A stretch of DNA of 64,000 nucleotides, taken from positions 248,001 through 312,000 of the forward strand of contig OAPG01000018.1 in NCBI GenBank assembly GCA_900208305.1. The letters are read 5' to 3'. Shown here piece after piece: positions 20,601-31,118 of this stretch. Numbering within the stretch: the stretch's first letter is position 1; every line of letters starts with the position of its first letter. The translations under genes and the position numbers were made by a program. The stretch comes from Melanopsichium pennsylvanicum. Taxonomy: Eukaryota; Basidiomycota; Ustilaginomycetes; Ustilaginales. Under the pieces are notes generated by a model. The model searched no databases. It saw nothing but the letters and a program-made list of their open reading frames with translations, and had not been told where the DNA came from.

Positions 20601-22024
20601 ATGCAGTGGCTTCTAGCGTCGGTCACGGCCATGCACTCGATGTCGACGCACCCGGCACTCGCCCTTCAGAAGAGGTAGAGACCATCAATGGCGAGCGTTA
20701 CGGCTCACTTCCCATCCGTGCACGTGCTCCTTCGTCCACCCATCACGGCTCGTCGGTTCGATCCAACTATCGTGCTACTCGACCTGTACCGGCCATTAAC
20801 CCCAAGAGTCCTGCTCGTGCCCGGCGCGACTCGTTCATCTCATCCAATGCGCATCACACTGAGAACAGCTCGCTGGACGCAAACGGACACAATTCCTCTA
20901 CGCCCCAGGCCGCTGCCACAACCAAGGTCATTGAAGAGACCCCATCGGGTCCCTCTGATGCTGCTGCCGCCGCCATTGTTGGAGCTGCTGTTACGCCAGC
21001 GGCCGTCGCAAACGCGCATGGATTTGCCGATGAAACACCTGAGAAGGTCGCTCCAGCATTAAACGGTGTCAATGGAACTCATTGCCCTACAGACCGTGAT
21101 GGATCGATGCCCGATGTGCCCAACGACCAGAGCAGCGAGGAGAATGACATGTCCCGAAAGCTGGACGAACTCGAACTCGCCACCGGAGCCAACGCCACAA
21201 ACGGCGACAATGACGACGACAACAACAGCGACGCTGGTTTGAACATGTTCGAGGAACCCGAAGACTTTCGTCCCAAAACGCCTCCTCCCTCCGTCACGTA
21301 CTACGAGTTCCCCGGGACATCCTCCAAAGTCACACTCAATCTCGTTGGTAATCACCCTCTGTGGGGTCATCTTGCGTGGAACGCAAGCTTCATCCTATCC
21401 GACTTTCTCTGCGCACACGCGCTTACGCTTACGAAGGGCAAGAAGGTGTTGGAGCTCGGTGCAGCTGCTGGACTGCCGAGTATTGTCTGCAACTGGGCAA
21501 GTGCCAGTCATGTCGTTGCCACCGACTATCCAGACAAGGATTTGATTGATAATCTCACCAAGAACGTGGTGTTGAATTGTCAAGACGAGTCTTCGGCGCT
21601 GCGAGGACCAGGCAAGTCGTTCGTCGAAGGATATATCTGGGGTCGCGATCCAACGCCGTTGCTCGATAAGTTGAGTGATGAACAAGGCAGACCAGGCAAG
21701 TTTGACCTAATCCTCTTATCAGATCTAGTGTTTAATCATCAAGCCCATCCAGCCTTGCTCGAGACTTGTGAAATCTGTCTAGCAGATGCCTATCCAGGTG
21801 ACGAGATGGAAGGAACAATGACAACGCCTTGTGTATTGGTGTTCTTCACACATCATAGGCCACACTTGGCATACAAAGATATGCAGTTCTTTGATATGGC
21901 CGAAGTGAAAGGTTGGAAATTCGAAAAGTTGGGAGAATGGATCAGGGAGCCCATGTTCCCCAAAGATCCAGGTGATGAGGTGGTTAGGAGTACAATCCAT
22001 GGGTTCAGACTTTGGAGGGCCTAA
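17678..22024 (+). CDS. Fusion: DENN-domain protein with C-terminal EFM7-type methyltransferase
   Basis: One uninterrupted frame of 1448 residues. After a Ser/Arg repeat (four SRSA/SRGA units near residue 9), residues of about 85-680 form a DENN region, with NNAFFMPYAICIVSRYPIY and the core DFSMWPLFKTLSVDNVLTICEIAL; DENN proteins act as Rab exchange factors. A coiled coil (about 680-810) and a disordered part follow. Residues 1190-1448 form a complete family-16 methyltransferase: MFEEPEDFRPKTPPP, NHPLWGHLAWNASF, SAM motif KKVLELGAAAGLPSIV and FDLILLSDLVFNHQ. This matches yeast Efm7 (261 aa), which methylates the N-terminus and Lys3 of eEF1A. In-frame ATGs at 21149 and 21245 could start a separate EFM7, but no stop separates the parts. 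Product names are firm; whether one polypeptide is made is inferred. Confidence 0.85.
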   Translation: MSSPDPGPSRSASRSASRSASRGAGLSPKFSLSNLSLKSVDAPRSGARTPKTAHRSFLSNPVPRSSNVRLSNVSTASVPQSTDGNNIAQLYAVFGLPKDPAVWTLAEDDCTNGVHHIQGAVGRFWRPEVLGCSICPPVHPVDEGLKTPLSPTSISDNKDPKPTGWGSDKKGGSNPKFIEMADGRGGVERAETARILSKALKLSFTREIEISSGPINFPPSSTSHTFSFSVPTVKSSASGGAARTSTAARKASSPFSLSAANVHNTRSFSAVGEGFGLEGVSSRLPAGAGGAGDDTPGVATFYGSVLTVWSAADDKRAKAIRKELSRFAKARASVRNGTNKSVNNEGEDIEEDFEGTSVLGHSLLPDNNAFFMPYAICIVSRYPIYNLLGDWNKAAWFKYSRNIEMHNKLMAAILRHPAPRIGETFRLQSPDEDLTFICNFPGALDWGRGLLGIDFSMWPLFKTLSVDNVLTICEIALAPAGRVLFMSRHPALMGMAVETVKYLVELRGWKGVAHQNCHARDVRIYLEDPGSWLIAINTELRSTIKPPKEVCIVDLDINFVLCHHPPLKALSKGAARDKKRRKLISALGFSSADYIIPREYVEAFPSGRFRPLTKIESKSRDVPYERLESPQWWDQGALVGAFDQVLHEGTKPSFLKRVLRMRTEKQAVASETEMAAVLALRKRASTFVDARDGLENKIGRLNKRLAFLMSEGEMWRRQFDKIQQLVDRLTREAGDLRSKLDKERRESRRLSSTLQQRDMEYVQAQIQLRDTETAREKAQAELLRMRTAMENLESEREAMMDEIRNVLNSSGGDEFGMASLNNLQSMTQSFGRGNGAFSPAGSDMSHNTEMHIMKSRALAEQRISMGRPRTNSQFRKGSIAASEDLHPNGNAAGNASTHSHFPDEQMNNEIQKRTTAVTDQIAKIQQQLESTLSQLEGRRSATFERERDRRRLSSSSLGSHRYDFNGPPSSIGHHNAVASSVGHGHALDVDAPGTRPSEEVETINGERYGSLPIRARAPSSTHHGSSVRSNYRATRPVPAINPKSPARARRDSFISSNAHHTENSSLDANGHNSSTPQAAATTKVIEETPSGPSDAAAAAIVGAAVTPAAVANAHGFADETPEKVAPALNGVNGTHCPTDRDGSMPDVPNDQSSEENDMSRKLDELELATGANATNGDNDDDNNSDAGLNMFEEPEDFRPKTPPPSVTYYEFPGTSSKVTLNLVGNHPLWGHLAWNASFILSDFLCAHALTLTKGKKVLELGAAAGLPSIVCNWASASHVVATDYPDKDLIDNLTKNVVLNCQDESSALRGPGKSFVEGYIWGRDPTPLLDKLSDEQGRPGKFDLILLSDLVFNHQAHPALLETCEICLADAYPGDEMEGTMTTPCVLVFFTHHRPHLAYKDMQFFDMAEVKGWKFEKLGEWIREPMFPKDPGDEVVRSTIHGFRLWRA

Positions 22025-22937
22025 CTTGATGGCAGGAAAGAGTGGGAAAGGTATGCAAGGGGAAATGGGAGATGGGCAATGTGGAAGATCTGAGAGAAGG
22101 TCTGAGCATGCCAACAATAGTAATATCAGAGGAACAGGAACATTTTGTAGCACCAATGATGCTTGTCTTGGTAGTCACAAGTAATTTAAATGTGGTGTGA
22201 GATCTGGCATCAAGGGCAGAAGGACAAGACTTGTCAACCAACTGTGCAAGAGCTTTGGGATGAGGAGAAAAGTTGTTCTGTTGTCTTTCTGACCAACATG
22301 GAGCTAGTTTGGGCTTTGTCTGTGCCCATCTGCAAAGGCATTATTATAGTGCTGTATTGTATCCTTCAACAACGAGCACATGTTTCACTGTTAGAGTGAC
22401 AGCCAAGATTCTCCCATTCTCAATTACAATTTTGTCATCCTTGCAGTCATGCGCAATTTGCCATCTGCATTCAGTCAATTGTGCAATGTCATGATGTTTG
22501 GTCTCAGATAAGCAGGACTAAGTTTGTGGTAGAACCATAGCAGGCTTAGATGTAACCTGTGTTGATCTCTATATGGATACATTCACCTCGTAATTTTAAG
22601 TTTTGTAGAGTTTTTTTTGGCAACGTGACTTGTCTTGATCTACTATATAGAAAAGCGTAATTACGAATTTGGAGAGAATGAAAGGGGTGTGGTGTGTGCC
22701 GGAATTCCAACCGAGTTCGATGCAGAAATTCTGCATGCAAATTAGAATTCTGAGTTGAAGCGACGCGATGAAAATCCAACATTACATGACAAAGACCTAA
22801 CAGAACCAACCGCTACCGGCCCGACTGACGCATAGTTCTTAGACTGACCAATGAGATTCGATAGCTCGGAGCTAAGACTTCCGGCTAGCTCAGTCGTTAG
22901 ATCAAGCAAAGCCAATACTCATGTACATAGAACACCA
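22025..22937. other. Gene-free stretch before the Copia remnant
   Basis: No gene is seen. The first few hundred bases are probably the 3' UTR of the preceding gene. On the minus strand a TGTTGGATTTTC sequence near 22780 could mark an eroded Copia LTR edge, but no matching partner was found. Confidence 0.35.
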
Positions 22938-23978
22938 TTAGCAATTACAATAGTCAATAACAGCAATCCCTACTACTTTACCAACGAGAGCGTATTTTCG
23001 CCTGTTATTTGATGATTTTCTTGCTTCATCCTCGCTTTCATCAATTGTGGCTCCTGTTGACGAAATTGGAGTTTCCTCGCGCTGAAATTCTTCAGATGGA
23101 ATTTCCTCTTGAATTTCTTCTTGGTTTTCTGGGAAATCATCATCCACTAGGTGCTCTAGGGCATCCTCGTAATCTTGGTAATTTGCGTCTTGATCCTCAT
23201 ATCCGAGATCTGGAATTTCTGCGTCATCAACCGGTGCTTTTGGATGATCGATTTTCAATGGAAGGAATTCTGTTCTATCTTGCCAACCTTGTTGTTCGAA
23301 GAATTTAGCCGAATTACTCCAGAATAAATCCGGCTTGTAGTTTGGACTATAAAATAGCCAACTTTTCCTTGCCAGACTATATCCAAGCAGCACCGCCGCA
23401 ACAGCTCGAGCATCGATTTTACCGGGCTCCCGCCTCCCTTTAGGAATAAATACCCATGCAAGACAACCAAATACCCTGAGTAGTTGGACAAATCGATCCG
23501 GCTTCCGTTTAAATGCCTTTTCGTACGGTGTGAGTCCATGTTGGTCTGGAGTGAAGTTAATGATGAAAGCCGCTGCTCGAGCTGCAAAGGGCCATAGGCT
23601 CGCTGGTCATTCTCGTTGGCTAAGCAGCGCTCGCACTCTCTCCATGAGTGTGCAATTCATCCTCTCTACACGCCCATTCTGAGTACTGGTGTACGGCGAG
23701 GTCTTTTCCCAAAGAATTCCTTCATTCGCGCTCCATTGATCTGCTAGAGTGCTGGCCCATTCTCCCCAGTTCTTGCTCGTAAGTTTGCCCAAGCTGCTAA
23801 AATGTTTCTGGATGATAATTGGGTCGAGATTTCTGATCGGCTGAAAATCAAGTTCGTCTTCGAGTTCTTCTTCGTCGTCGTTATGGGTAGGGGTAGTATT
23901 CTTGTTCTTCTTGGCTCGAGTTTTCTTGGCTACGGCTTGAGCCTCAACGGGCATGGTCTGTGGTTCGGCGCTAGGCAT
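22938..23978 (-). pseudogene. Copia gag-integrase fragment with internal deletion and one stop
   Basis: From an ATG at 23978 the frame encodes a gag start (MPSAEPQTMPVEAQ, then an acidic EEELEDELDF patch), but after SKNWG it jumps directly into integrase sequence (LADQWSANEGILWEKTSPYT). This marks a large internal deletion. A TGA at 23607-23609 breaks the frame, which then continues in the same phase through LWPFAARAAAFIINF and a typical Copia post-integrase region to a stop at 22938. Reverse transcriptase and RNase H are missing. It is a non-functional relic; transcription is not expected to give an active product. Confidence 0.75.
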
Positions 23979-24090
23979 TTCCTTGTTTCTTCGGTTCGAA
24001 TTCTGTGTTCGCTGTTCTGTTCTTGTTCTTGTTCGAGTTCTGTTCTTGTTCTTGTTCCAGTTCTGTTCTTAAAAATTCTGGTTCGGTGCT
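23763..24090 (-). repeat. Left arm of 328-bp inverted repeat
   Basis: Its reverse complement matches 24132-24459 at equal length with scattered mismatches. The outer end of homology is at GCAAGAACTGGGGA; beyond this the left side runs into integrase and the right side into gag. Confidence 0.85.
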
Positions 24091-24131
24091 AACTGATCAA
24101 GAGTCTGAATACTCAGAACCACGAACCAGTA

Positions 24132-24459
24132 AGCACCGAACCAGAATTTTTAAGAACAGAACTCAAACTCGAACAAGAACAGAACTCGAACAAGAACAAG
24201 AACAGAACAGCGAACAGAGAACTTGAACCGAAGAAACAAGAAAATGTCTAGCGCCAAACCACAGACCATGCCAGTTGAGGCTCAAGGCATAGCCAAGAAA
24301 ACTCGAGCAAGGAGGAACAAGAACACTACCCCTACCCATAACGACGACGAAGAAGAATTCGAAGACGAACTAGATTTTCAGCCGATCAGAAATCTCGACC
24401 CAATTATCATGCAGAAACATTTTAGCAGCTTGGGCGAACTTACGAGCAAGAACTGGGGA
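24132..24459 (+). repeat. Right arm of 328-bp inverted repeat
   Basis: It starts AGCACCGAACCAG and mirrors 23763-24090. The 41-bp spacer 24091-24131 separates the arms. Confidence 0.85.
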
Positions 24460-24585
24460 TTTCGGAATTCGGATTTTGAACGACGAATTTTATCTCTTGA
24501 GGGAGTCGCTGAATATATTACAGGCGAAATCTTCGAGTTTATATACCTTCGTCGCGGCATCCAAAATTCGGTAAAGACAAAGTAA
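24244..24585 (+). pseudogene. Copia gag 5' fragment, truncated
   Basis: 113 codons from MSSAKPQTMPVEAQ to a stop at 24583-24585. It duplicates the gag start of the inverted copy and extends 40 or so residues further (NSDFERRILSLEGVAEYI). Sequence after the stop has no element features, so the copy is truncated at its 3' side. Confidence 0.7.
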
Positions 24586-24843
24586 TCTTGTCAAGTACCG
24601 CTCGCTATACACGTACAATAATATTTCCCTTTTGTTCGCCTTTTCAATTTCTTCGCTTTGTCCGCTTTACGCTTTGTTCGCCTTACGCGTTAATTCATCT
24701 GCCCACCTAATTCGGTCGGCGCAATATCTTCAACTGGTGAGTCTGAAATTTATTTTAACTTTCTTTCTGAAATTGGTATGTTCGCACAGAAATTCAAATA
24801 CACGAGACAGTTTGTCGTAGATAATACAGTATAGCATGGAGAA

Positions 24844-26940
24844 TTAAGCAGCATCGACACCTCCGGCACCGACAAGATTCTTGTCGAGCTGGATAAGAGG
24901 AGCGGGCCTTTCAACGTTTTTCCTCCTGAGAATCTTGGTCTTGAACCAGTAAGGTACAGCCTTGGTGTTCTGGTGCTCGATGAACTTGGCGTGAGGTACG
25001 CTGAAGACGGCGTCAAGCTCCTCGAGAGTGTAGCGAGCAGTCTCGGGTACAAAGAAGTAGATGAGGACGAAAGAAATGACGTTAAGACCGGCGTAAAAGC
25101 CGAAGGCACCGGTCGGCGTCATCGCGCGAAGCATACGCGGAAAGGTGATACTAAGAACCGCGGCCCAGAACAGACAAGTTGCCACCGCCCATGCCATTCC
25201 CTGCTCTCGCTGAGCAAGAGGGAACACCTCAGCCGAATATGTAAACGGAACTGGGCCTTCTCCAACGCTATAAAAGCATGCAAAGAGATAGATGAAGAGA
25301 GCAATGAGGCCTAGACGAGCTTTGCCTGGACCCTCTGGGATCAAGAAGCACAGACCAGCGGCGAGCAAGGTCCAAGCCATTTGCGGGAAGGTGAAGAGCA
25401 GGAGAGATCTGCGGCCGAAAGTATCGATTGTGAAGAGCGCAGGGAACGCAAAGACGAAATTGATAGCTCCGAATCCAAGGGAAGCATACAATGCTTGCCT
25501 TGATGTAGATCCCGATTCCGCAAAGACTGTAGAACTATAGAAGGCTATGATGTTAATGCCGCACATTTGCTGGGCTGTTGTTGTTGTTGTTCGGGCAAAT
25601 GTGATGTTATTATACGAAGATGGAGCAGAGGTCATTTTTTTGAAAAGGGAATATAAAAAGGTGAAAGGAGTCAGAGTTAGCGCAACGTATCAGCGAGCCT
25701 GTCGATTCCCGAGGTCCAGGTGGGAGTACAAATATGAAAGGAAGGACGACTTACCAAGCATAACAACAGAAGCACCGACGGTAGCACGACGAACGCGTGG
25801 AATGGTGAACAGTTCCGAGAATCGCTTGAGGTAAGTCTCGCCTCGAATGATCTTGGCCTCTTCGAGGAGCTGAACGTGGATGTAATAGAGATCACGGGCG
25901 GCCTGGATATGGTTGTGACGAAGCTTCTTGAGAGATCGCAGAGCCTGAGGATAGCGATTCTTCTTCATCAACCAACGAGGCGATTCAGGGCAGAAGTAGA
26001 TAAGGATAGCAAGAGGGAGAGCAGGAATGAAGGCCGAGCCGAGCTGCAAACGCCAAGCGATCTTTCCGACGTCAGCAACGACGACATTGGCACAGAAACC
26101 GAGGAAGATACCAAAGGCGGTCCACAGCTGCCATCCCATGACAAGCGCACCTCGAATCTGGGGAGGCGAGTTCTCGGCAGCGTAGACGCTCGTCGTCGAG
26201 GCTTTTATACCCATGCCAATTCCGAGGCAGAAGCGTGTGATAAAAAGCTCCCACCAGTTGTGGGTGAAAGCGGAGGCGATAGGAGTGGCGATGAGAATGA
26301 GAGCGGTGATGAAGATACAGCCGCGACGGCCGCACAAGTTGTTGAGCGGGTCAGAGAGCCAGCATCCGAGAACCGCAGAGGCGATGTAAGGTGCGGCGTT
26401 AACGAGACCAACCAGCCACTGGTTCTTCTCGGCCGTAGCTTGGGAAACGTAGCCGATGGCGCCTGGAGCGATGCCTTTGGTTGCCGTCTCGGGAATGTTG
26501 AACTCTTGGGGGAAGGACAAGTTGGCACCGTTGGAACCGGTCTGATCCCAACCCTGGGTGGCGGCACCGATCGAGCAGCTGAAGATGGTCAAGTAGAGCA
26601 TGAAGGGGTGCGACCATTTGTGAGCGTACTCGTGGGCGATGGCATGCTTCTCTTCGGTCTTGAGCTCGTCGATCTGCTGATACTCGGCAGGACGCTGGGC
26701 AAGCAAAGCACCACGCTTGAGCAGCTCAAGATCCTCGGTGAGGCGCTTCTCCTCGGCAAAGTTCTCGACATCGCGGAGCAATTGAGACTTGGAAAGTCCG
26801 GCAAGAGGGTTGGCAACGGTAGACTGGTCGCGAACCTTGGAAACATAGTTCATAGAGTCGTGTGAGCTGGCGTCGACGGTATCGAGGCGATTGGCGTCGA
26901 ATTTCTCCTCCATAGGAGAGATTTTCTCGTTGGCCGACAT
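24844..26940 (-). CDS. MFS sugar transporter (SP family)
   Basis: Two exons, 25755-26940 and 24844-25574, joined across a 180-bp intron (GTAAGT...ACAACAG), encode 638 residues. Splicing produces [19 protein letters not shown], the conserved QQ-G-N segment of transmembrane helix 7. Other family marks: [12 protein letters not shown] after helix 1, [13 protein letters not shown] between helices 2 and 3, [10 protein letters not shown] after helix 6 and [15 protein letters not shown] at the end of helix 12. The start MSANEK (26940) precedes an unusually long cytosolic N-terminus of about 130 residues ([19 protein letters not shown]), known in a fungal subgroup of hexose/polyol carriers. The substrate cannot be told from sequence. 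It lies between the Copia remnant and a gene-poor stretch. Confidence 0.9.
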
Positions 26941-29900
26941 GATGAGGGCAGGCGAAAAGTAGGGAAAGTGGGTACGTTTTTGAGCTGGGACAGAACGGGG
27001 GCATTCGCGACACCAAAACACTCATTTATATGTCGGTTGAATCTCACCAGCGAGTTTGCGTGTCATCTAATGTGTTGTAGTGCAGCAGACGAACGAGCAG
27101 GAAAACACTGAGAGTGGGGGCTCATTAGTTCCTGGAGATGGCTCAAGCATGTTCGAGCAAAGCGCAGGACCTCATTCTCCTCCAGGGTTTCTGACTGTGG
27201 GGCTCAGCGTCATGCGGGTTGGTGCCCCACAAAATCCCCACGCTGTTCTTAAGGCCGCGTCCAACATGGAGACAAGTCGCCAACATGCAAAACCCATAGC
27301 CGAGGTAAGGGCCACCCAATAAGGCAGCTGATTGGTTAAACTTAGTGTTGCCTCCCTTCTGCGTCTCGCCAATGACACACGACAATGAGACGATCGCACG
27401 TAGGTTCATGGCAGAGACCATGCCTTTGAGCAGTCGCATCTCGCGATTGAGTGATCTTGCCTGCACTCAGACACTCAGAGCAGAGGCAAAGCCAGGTACA
27501 GCCGATAGAGATAAAAGTGTACCGGCAAAGCGTGGGTGAGAAATTTTGCTGGCCTCTCAATTAACAGAGGACCATTTGCATGCATTTCAGTTTCTCCAGG
27601 AGGCGAGAGGCAAGATCAGGAAAGACAAGATTAGGAAAGATTCCAGCAACGAAGCACTGGATGTCGAAATTGCATCAATAGCATGAAGCCGACCACGGAT
27701 GCATAAATCCTCGCAGAGTCGAGGTGGCGGGCGCGAACTTAACTTGCTTGGCACAGGTCTGGAACGGCTCGTCGGACTGCTGCTTTGTACTCGCAAGGTT
27801 AAGCGCTTCCAACGGAACCTGATTTTAACGACGACGACAACGAACAACACAGGAAGGGTGGTACACGACGATTGCTGTGGACGAGCACACAGCCCGGATG
27901 GCCAAGGCCGTCGTGTGCACGAAAAGTGCTCACCACCCAAAGAGGTTCATTGCGGATAATTCGAGGTCGCAGCCACACTCGGACAATGACACAGCTCAAA
28001 GAACGCAGGCAAAAACTAAGATGGTTCCAAGGTCGTTGAGACCTTTGAATACTAGAATTTCTACAAATCGACACCGGCAAACTGCCTCAGTCTATGCGGT
28101 GCAGAGTCCGACTACAGCCAGCCACTCACTCAATAACCGGTGCATAATAAGTTGACTTGCAAATGAAACTTAAGGCAGAGCTTACCCTTCCAGCTCGGAT
28201 CCGATTTTCCACTTCAACATGCAAACAGTTGAGCGAATCACTTTCCAGCCTCTTCCAAGAGTGAGCCACACTTTGCATTCGACCGTCGAAGGCGCAAGTG
28301 GTAGTACACTGAAATCATTGGCTCCTCCGCACCCTGTACCAAGTTCAACAGCTCTCGGCATTAATGTCGCCCAAATAAATCACAAGGCGGGGCGGGACGG
28401 CCAATGTTGCTTCTAGAGCCGCCGCTTGCTGTCGTTACATGCATTCAAGCAAGATCTGACATGTCTATGCTTTGAACTGTATCGAAATTTACACAGACGA
28501 TCTGCTCAGCTCTCAAGTTCAGCCAAGGAGACTGATCAATCGCAGCGGCACTTTTGCCGAATGAATTCGCGAGAACTTGGCGTTGCCGCTCTCTTCCAGG
28601 TCGCAAACACAGATTCTGCCCCTATATTACTTGCAGTCTACGCGAGCTGCGCGCATAGAAAAATATCGTCTGCGGCATCTCTCTCTAAGCTTGGCCGCCG
28701 ATTTCGCCGTGGTCGGCGTTCATTGTCTCAGCTTGCTCTTCGGCTCCGTAGCCCGGCTCTCTTTACGATCCTACGGTGTAGCTCTTCTGCTCGTATGGCT
28801 GCCACATGTCAGTCATCCTGCGCGTTCCTGCCCTTCAGCTCGAACGCTAGCCGATCTATTCATTCGGTAGACTCCCTTTGCACATCGTTTTCCAAGCCGT
28901 GGAACAACTCTGAAGTGGGAGCTGCCAGGGCGGGGCAACATGATCGCACTCATGCACTACTCTAGTCCGAACGTCAATCCGATTGCACGGTGAAATTACG
29001 ATGTTATAGCGGTCTTTGGTCCTGAGATGCAATTCTTTTGCGGTTGCTGCACCGTAATAACAAGCGGGACAACCATCGTCTTGTGGTAATCGCAATCCCG
29101 TCCAATTCTGTCGCAGCATGATCTTCGCAAACATCAACGTGACTGGCCATGGCGACGGCGCCGTCTTGAGCCTGTAAAACGAGCACGAGAAAGGTTAGTT
29201 CACCATGACCACTGAATGAAACAGAGTGTGGCCATGTTCGAAAGCTAAACTTCGTAGCTTCATCAATAGATAGTGTATGTGGAATGCTTTTGTTTCAACG
29301 ATCTCCTTCCTGATCCCAAATCTCAGTGACAATTTTCATGGCAAGCTAGATTGTCTCAGCTCCCAGAAATCATCCATTTTGTTCGATCTTGCTACACCCG
29401 ACAACCAAGACTGCGACTGGTCTAAACACCCTGCATCGCCGAGGTCTTACGACTTGTCCGAAGTCAACCTGGCTTTGAAGTTCTTCTTTTGTTGGTGAAT
29501 CAACGGGATTGTTACACCTAAGGCGGAAAGGGCCGTGTCTGATATCCTGCGCTTCTACTGCGCATGTACCTGTCGAAGCCATCTGTACACAGAAATGGGA
29601 CTCCACAGTGTCCCCATCTCTCCATTTATTCTTTGATGGTCGGTGAGATTTTTGACCGGTAGAAGCTTGCGGAGCTTCAACTTATTTCACCTGCGTCACA
29701 ACGAGCCCGAAGACGATACCACGCTGTCCTGCCAAATCAGTCTGCTTTCTTTCTGCCATTGTCATGTCTCCTGCTACATCATTATCCGCTTGAATCGCTT
29801 CCCAAATAATCTGTCGAAGCAACGTACGGCCTCCTTTTGCGATCAATTGTGGAGAGGCAATCTGTGCTTCCAAAGGAAACAGATCCCCACACAAACGTCT

Positions 29901-31118
29901 TTCAGACTCGAAAACAGAACTTGGCTATCGAACGGACACCTTGGTCCTACATTCGAGCTCGACTTACGCTTGTGGTGACCAAAATCAATAGCTTCGTAGG
30001 TATGATCATGAGCGGCCGTGTGGAAGCCCAGACCTCGAAAATCCATCAAAGCGATGATCGTGATTCGCCATGTGATCAGATTGGATAGACCAACTTTTGC
30101 CCAGAGCTGATCGCAGAGCCAGCGAGCACCTGTATTTGTCGGCAATCACTCCATGCCAAAGCACGCCAAACATTGAAACACGGGATTTTCGCTTGAATCT
30201 TGCCATCGGCACAATCTGTAATGATGGTCAAACCCGATCTCTTATCGAGATCTCACAGAGTTTTAACATCATCAAACGATCCCACGGTTTTGGTGAAAGT
30301 TTCCTGGATATCCAGCGCCGAGCTATTATTTAGATCCATCCTCCCTACAATAAGAGACATGCTCAGGTTACAGCGTCTTCGCTCAACTTGTACCTAGACG
30401 GAAATACCGAGGCTGTCTGTCATCCCGAGCATAATAGTAACAAAGTTGTCATCGGATACGCCGGTTAAGCACATGATGCGTGTGAGTTTCTGCAAACCAA
30501 TCACTAAGTGTTTCTCATCAATTCAAGCCATTTCAAGTTGTTGCTTATATTGACAAGGGGCGATGCCTCAAGAGTCTTGATTGGTGAGCACAGTGGTTGG
30601 CAGAAGGGGGTGACCAGAACTACGAAGTGGGGGTCGTAATTTGTAATTTACATATTGTAAATTTACGGTACAGTAGATAAATTGCAGTAGCAGTACAGTC
30701 AGTACAGTATATTTAGATGCAATTTAACTGCACTTTTATGTGTGCACTTGCATGATCTTGCGAAGCGAGCGAGCCCTTTGCTCTTCATCTTCGGCTTCTG
30801 TCGCTCACATCGTTCCGGGCCATCCAATTTTTTTAGTCTCTCTTCTTAATCATGATTCAAATCTTTACTCCCTCCCTTCCTTATCTATTCAAGGTGATCG
30901 ACATCAACTTTAGCAATTTACCCACTGAAAACAGTCGTATCCTGCTTCCATGCTCAAAGCCTCAGCCTTGAGGCAAATCACATCACGAAATCTCATTCTG
31001 GAACACTTTCGATGGCACACTCGTACCGATTACTTCTGACGATCAGCAACTTTTTCAGCCACACCACCACAAACACTGTGATCTGTTCCCTTGTTTTTCC
31101 AATTGAAACTTCTCACAA
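26941..31118. other. 4.2-kb gene-poor stretch with coding-like fragments
   Basis: No intact gene can be supported. From about 29000 to 30400 the minus strand carries several protein-like fragments in different frames (see separate entry). A dense TTACTGTA/TACAGTA cluster lies at 30640-30716. The last 300 bases or so are pyrimidine-rich and probably lead into the ArfGAP gene. Confidence 0.4.
28950..30400 (-). pseudogene. Possible decayed or multi-exon gene of unknown function
   Basis: Reading the minus strand from about 30334, protein-like fragments follow each other: MDLNNSSALDIQETFTKTVG; TDCADGKIQAKIPCFNVWRA; LITWRITIIALMDFRGLGFH; then, after a plausible 101-bp GTAAGT...GGAAG intron (29867-29967), ASPQLIAKGGRTLLRQIIWE; and later MASTGTCAVEAQDIRHGPFR near 29582. 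They cannot be joined into one open frame without assumed frameshifts or several introns. No family is recognised. It may be a gene relic or a real gene with many short exons. Confidence 0.25.

Larger units (their letters stand above)
22938..24585. mobile_element. Two head-to-head Copia (Ty1/copia) remnants forming a large palindrome
   Basis: Two 5' ends of the same Copia-type element face away from a centre near 24111. Each arm carries leader sequence with (GAACAA)-like repeats and the start of a gag gene. The left copy continues into integrase-like and post-integrase sequence, the right copy into more gag. Neither has a reverse transcriptase, so both are dead. Copia identity comes from the integrase motif TQNGRVERMN with TLMERVRALL and the downstream LLRVFGCLAWVFIPKG segment. 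Confidence 0.75.

Noticed and set aside
22873..22910. tRNA A-box-like sequence (GGCTAGCTCAGTCGTTAGA)
   Set aside because: Only the D-arm part resembles a tRNA; no anticodon arm, T arm or acceptor pairing follows. Probably a tRNA scrap or chance near the Copia remnant.
24091..24131. Palindrome spacer as a Copia LTR pair
   Set aside because: 41 bp is far too short for an LTR and lacks TG...CA ends; it is only the spacer between two truncated copies.
28426..28965. 179-codon plus-strand frame
   Set aside because: Ser/Arg-rich with no domain features and no supporting context; treated as chance in a gene-poor stretch.
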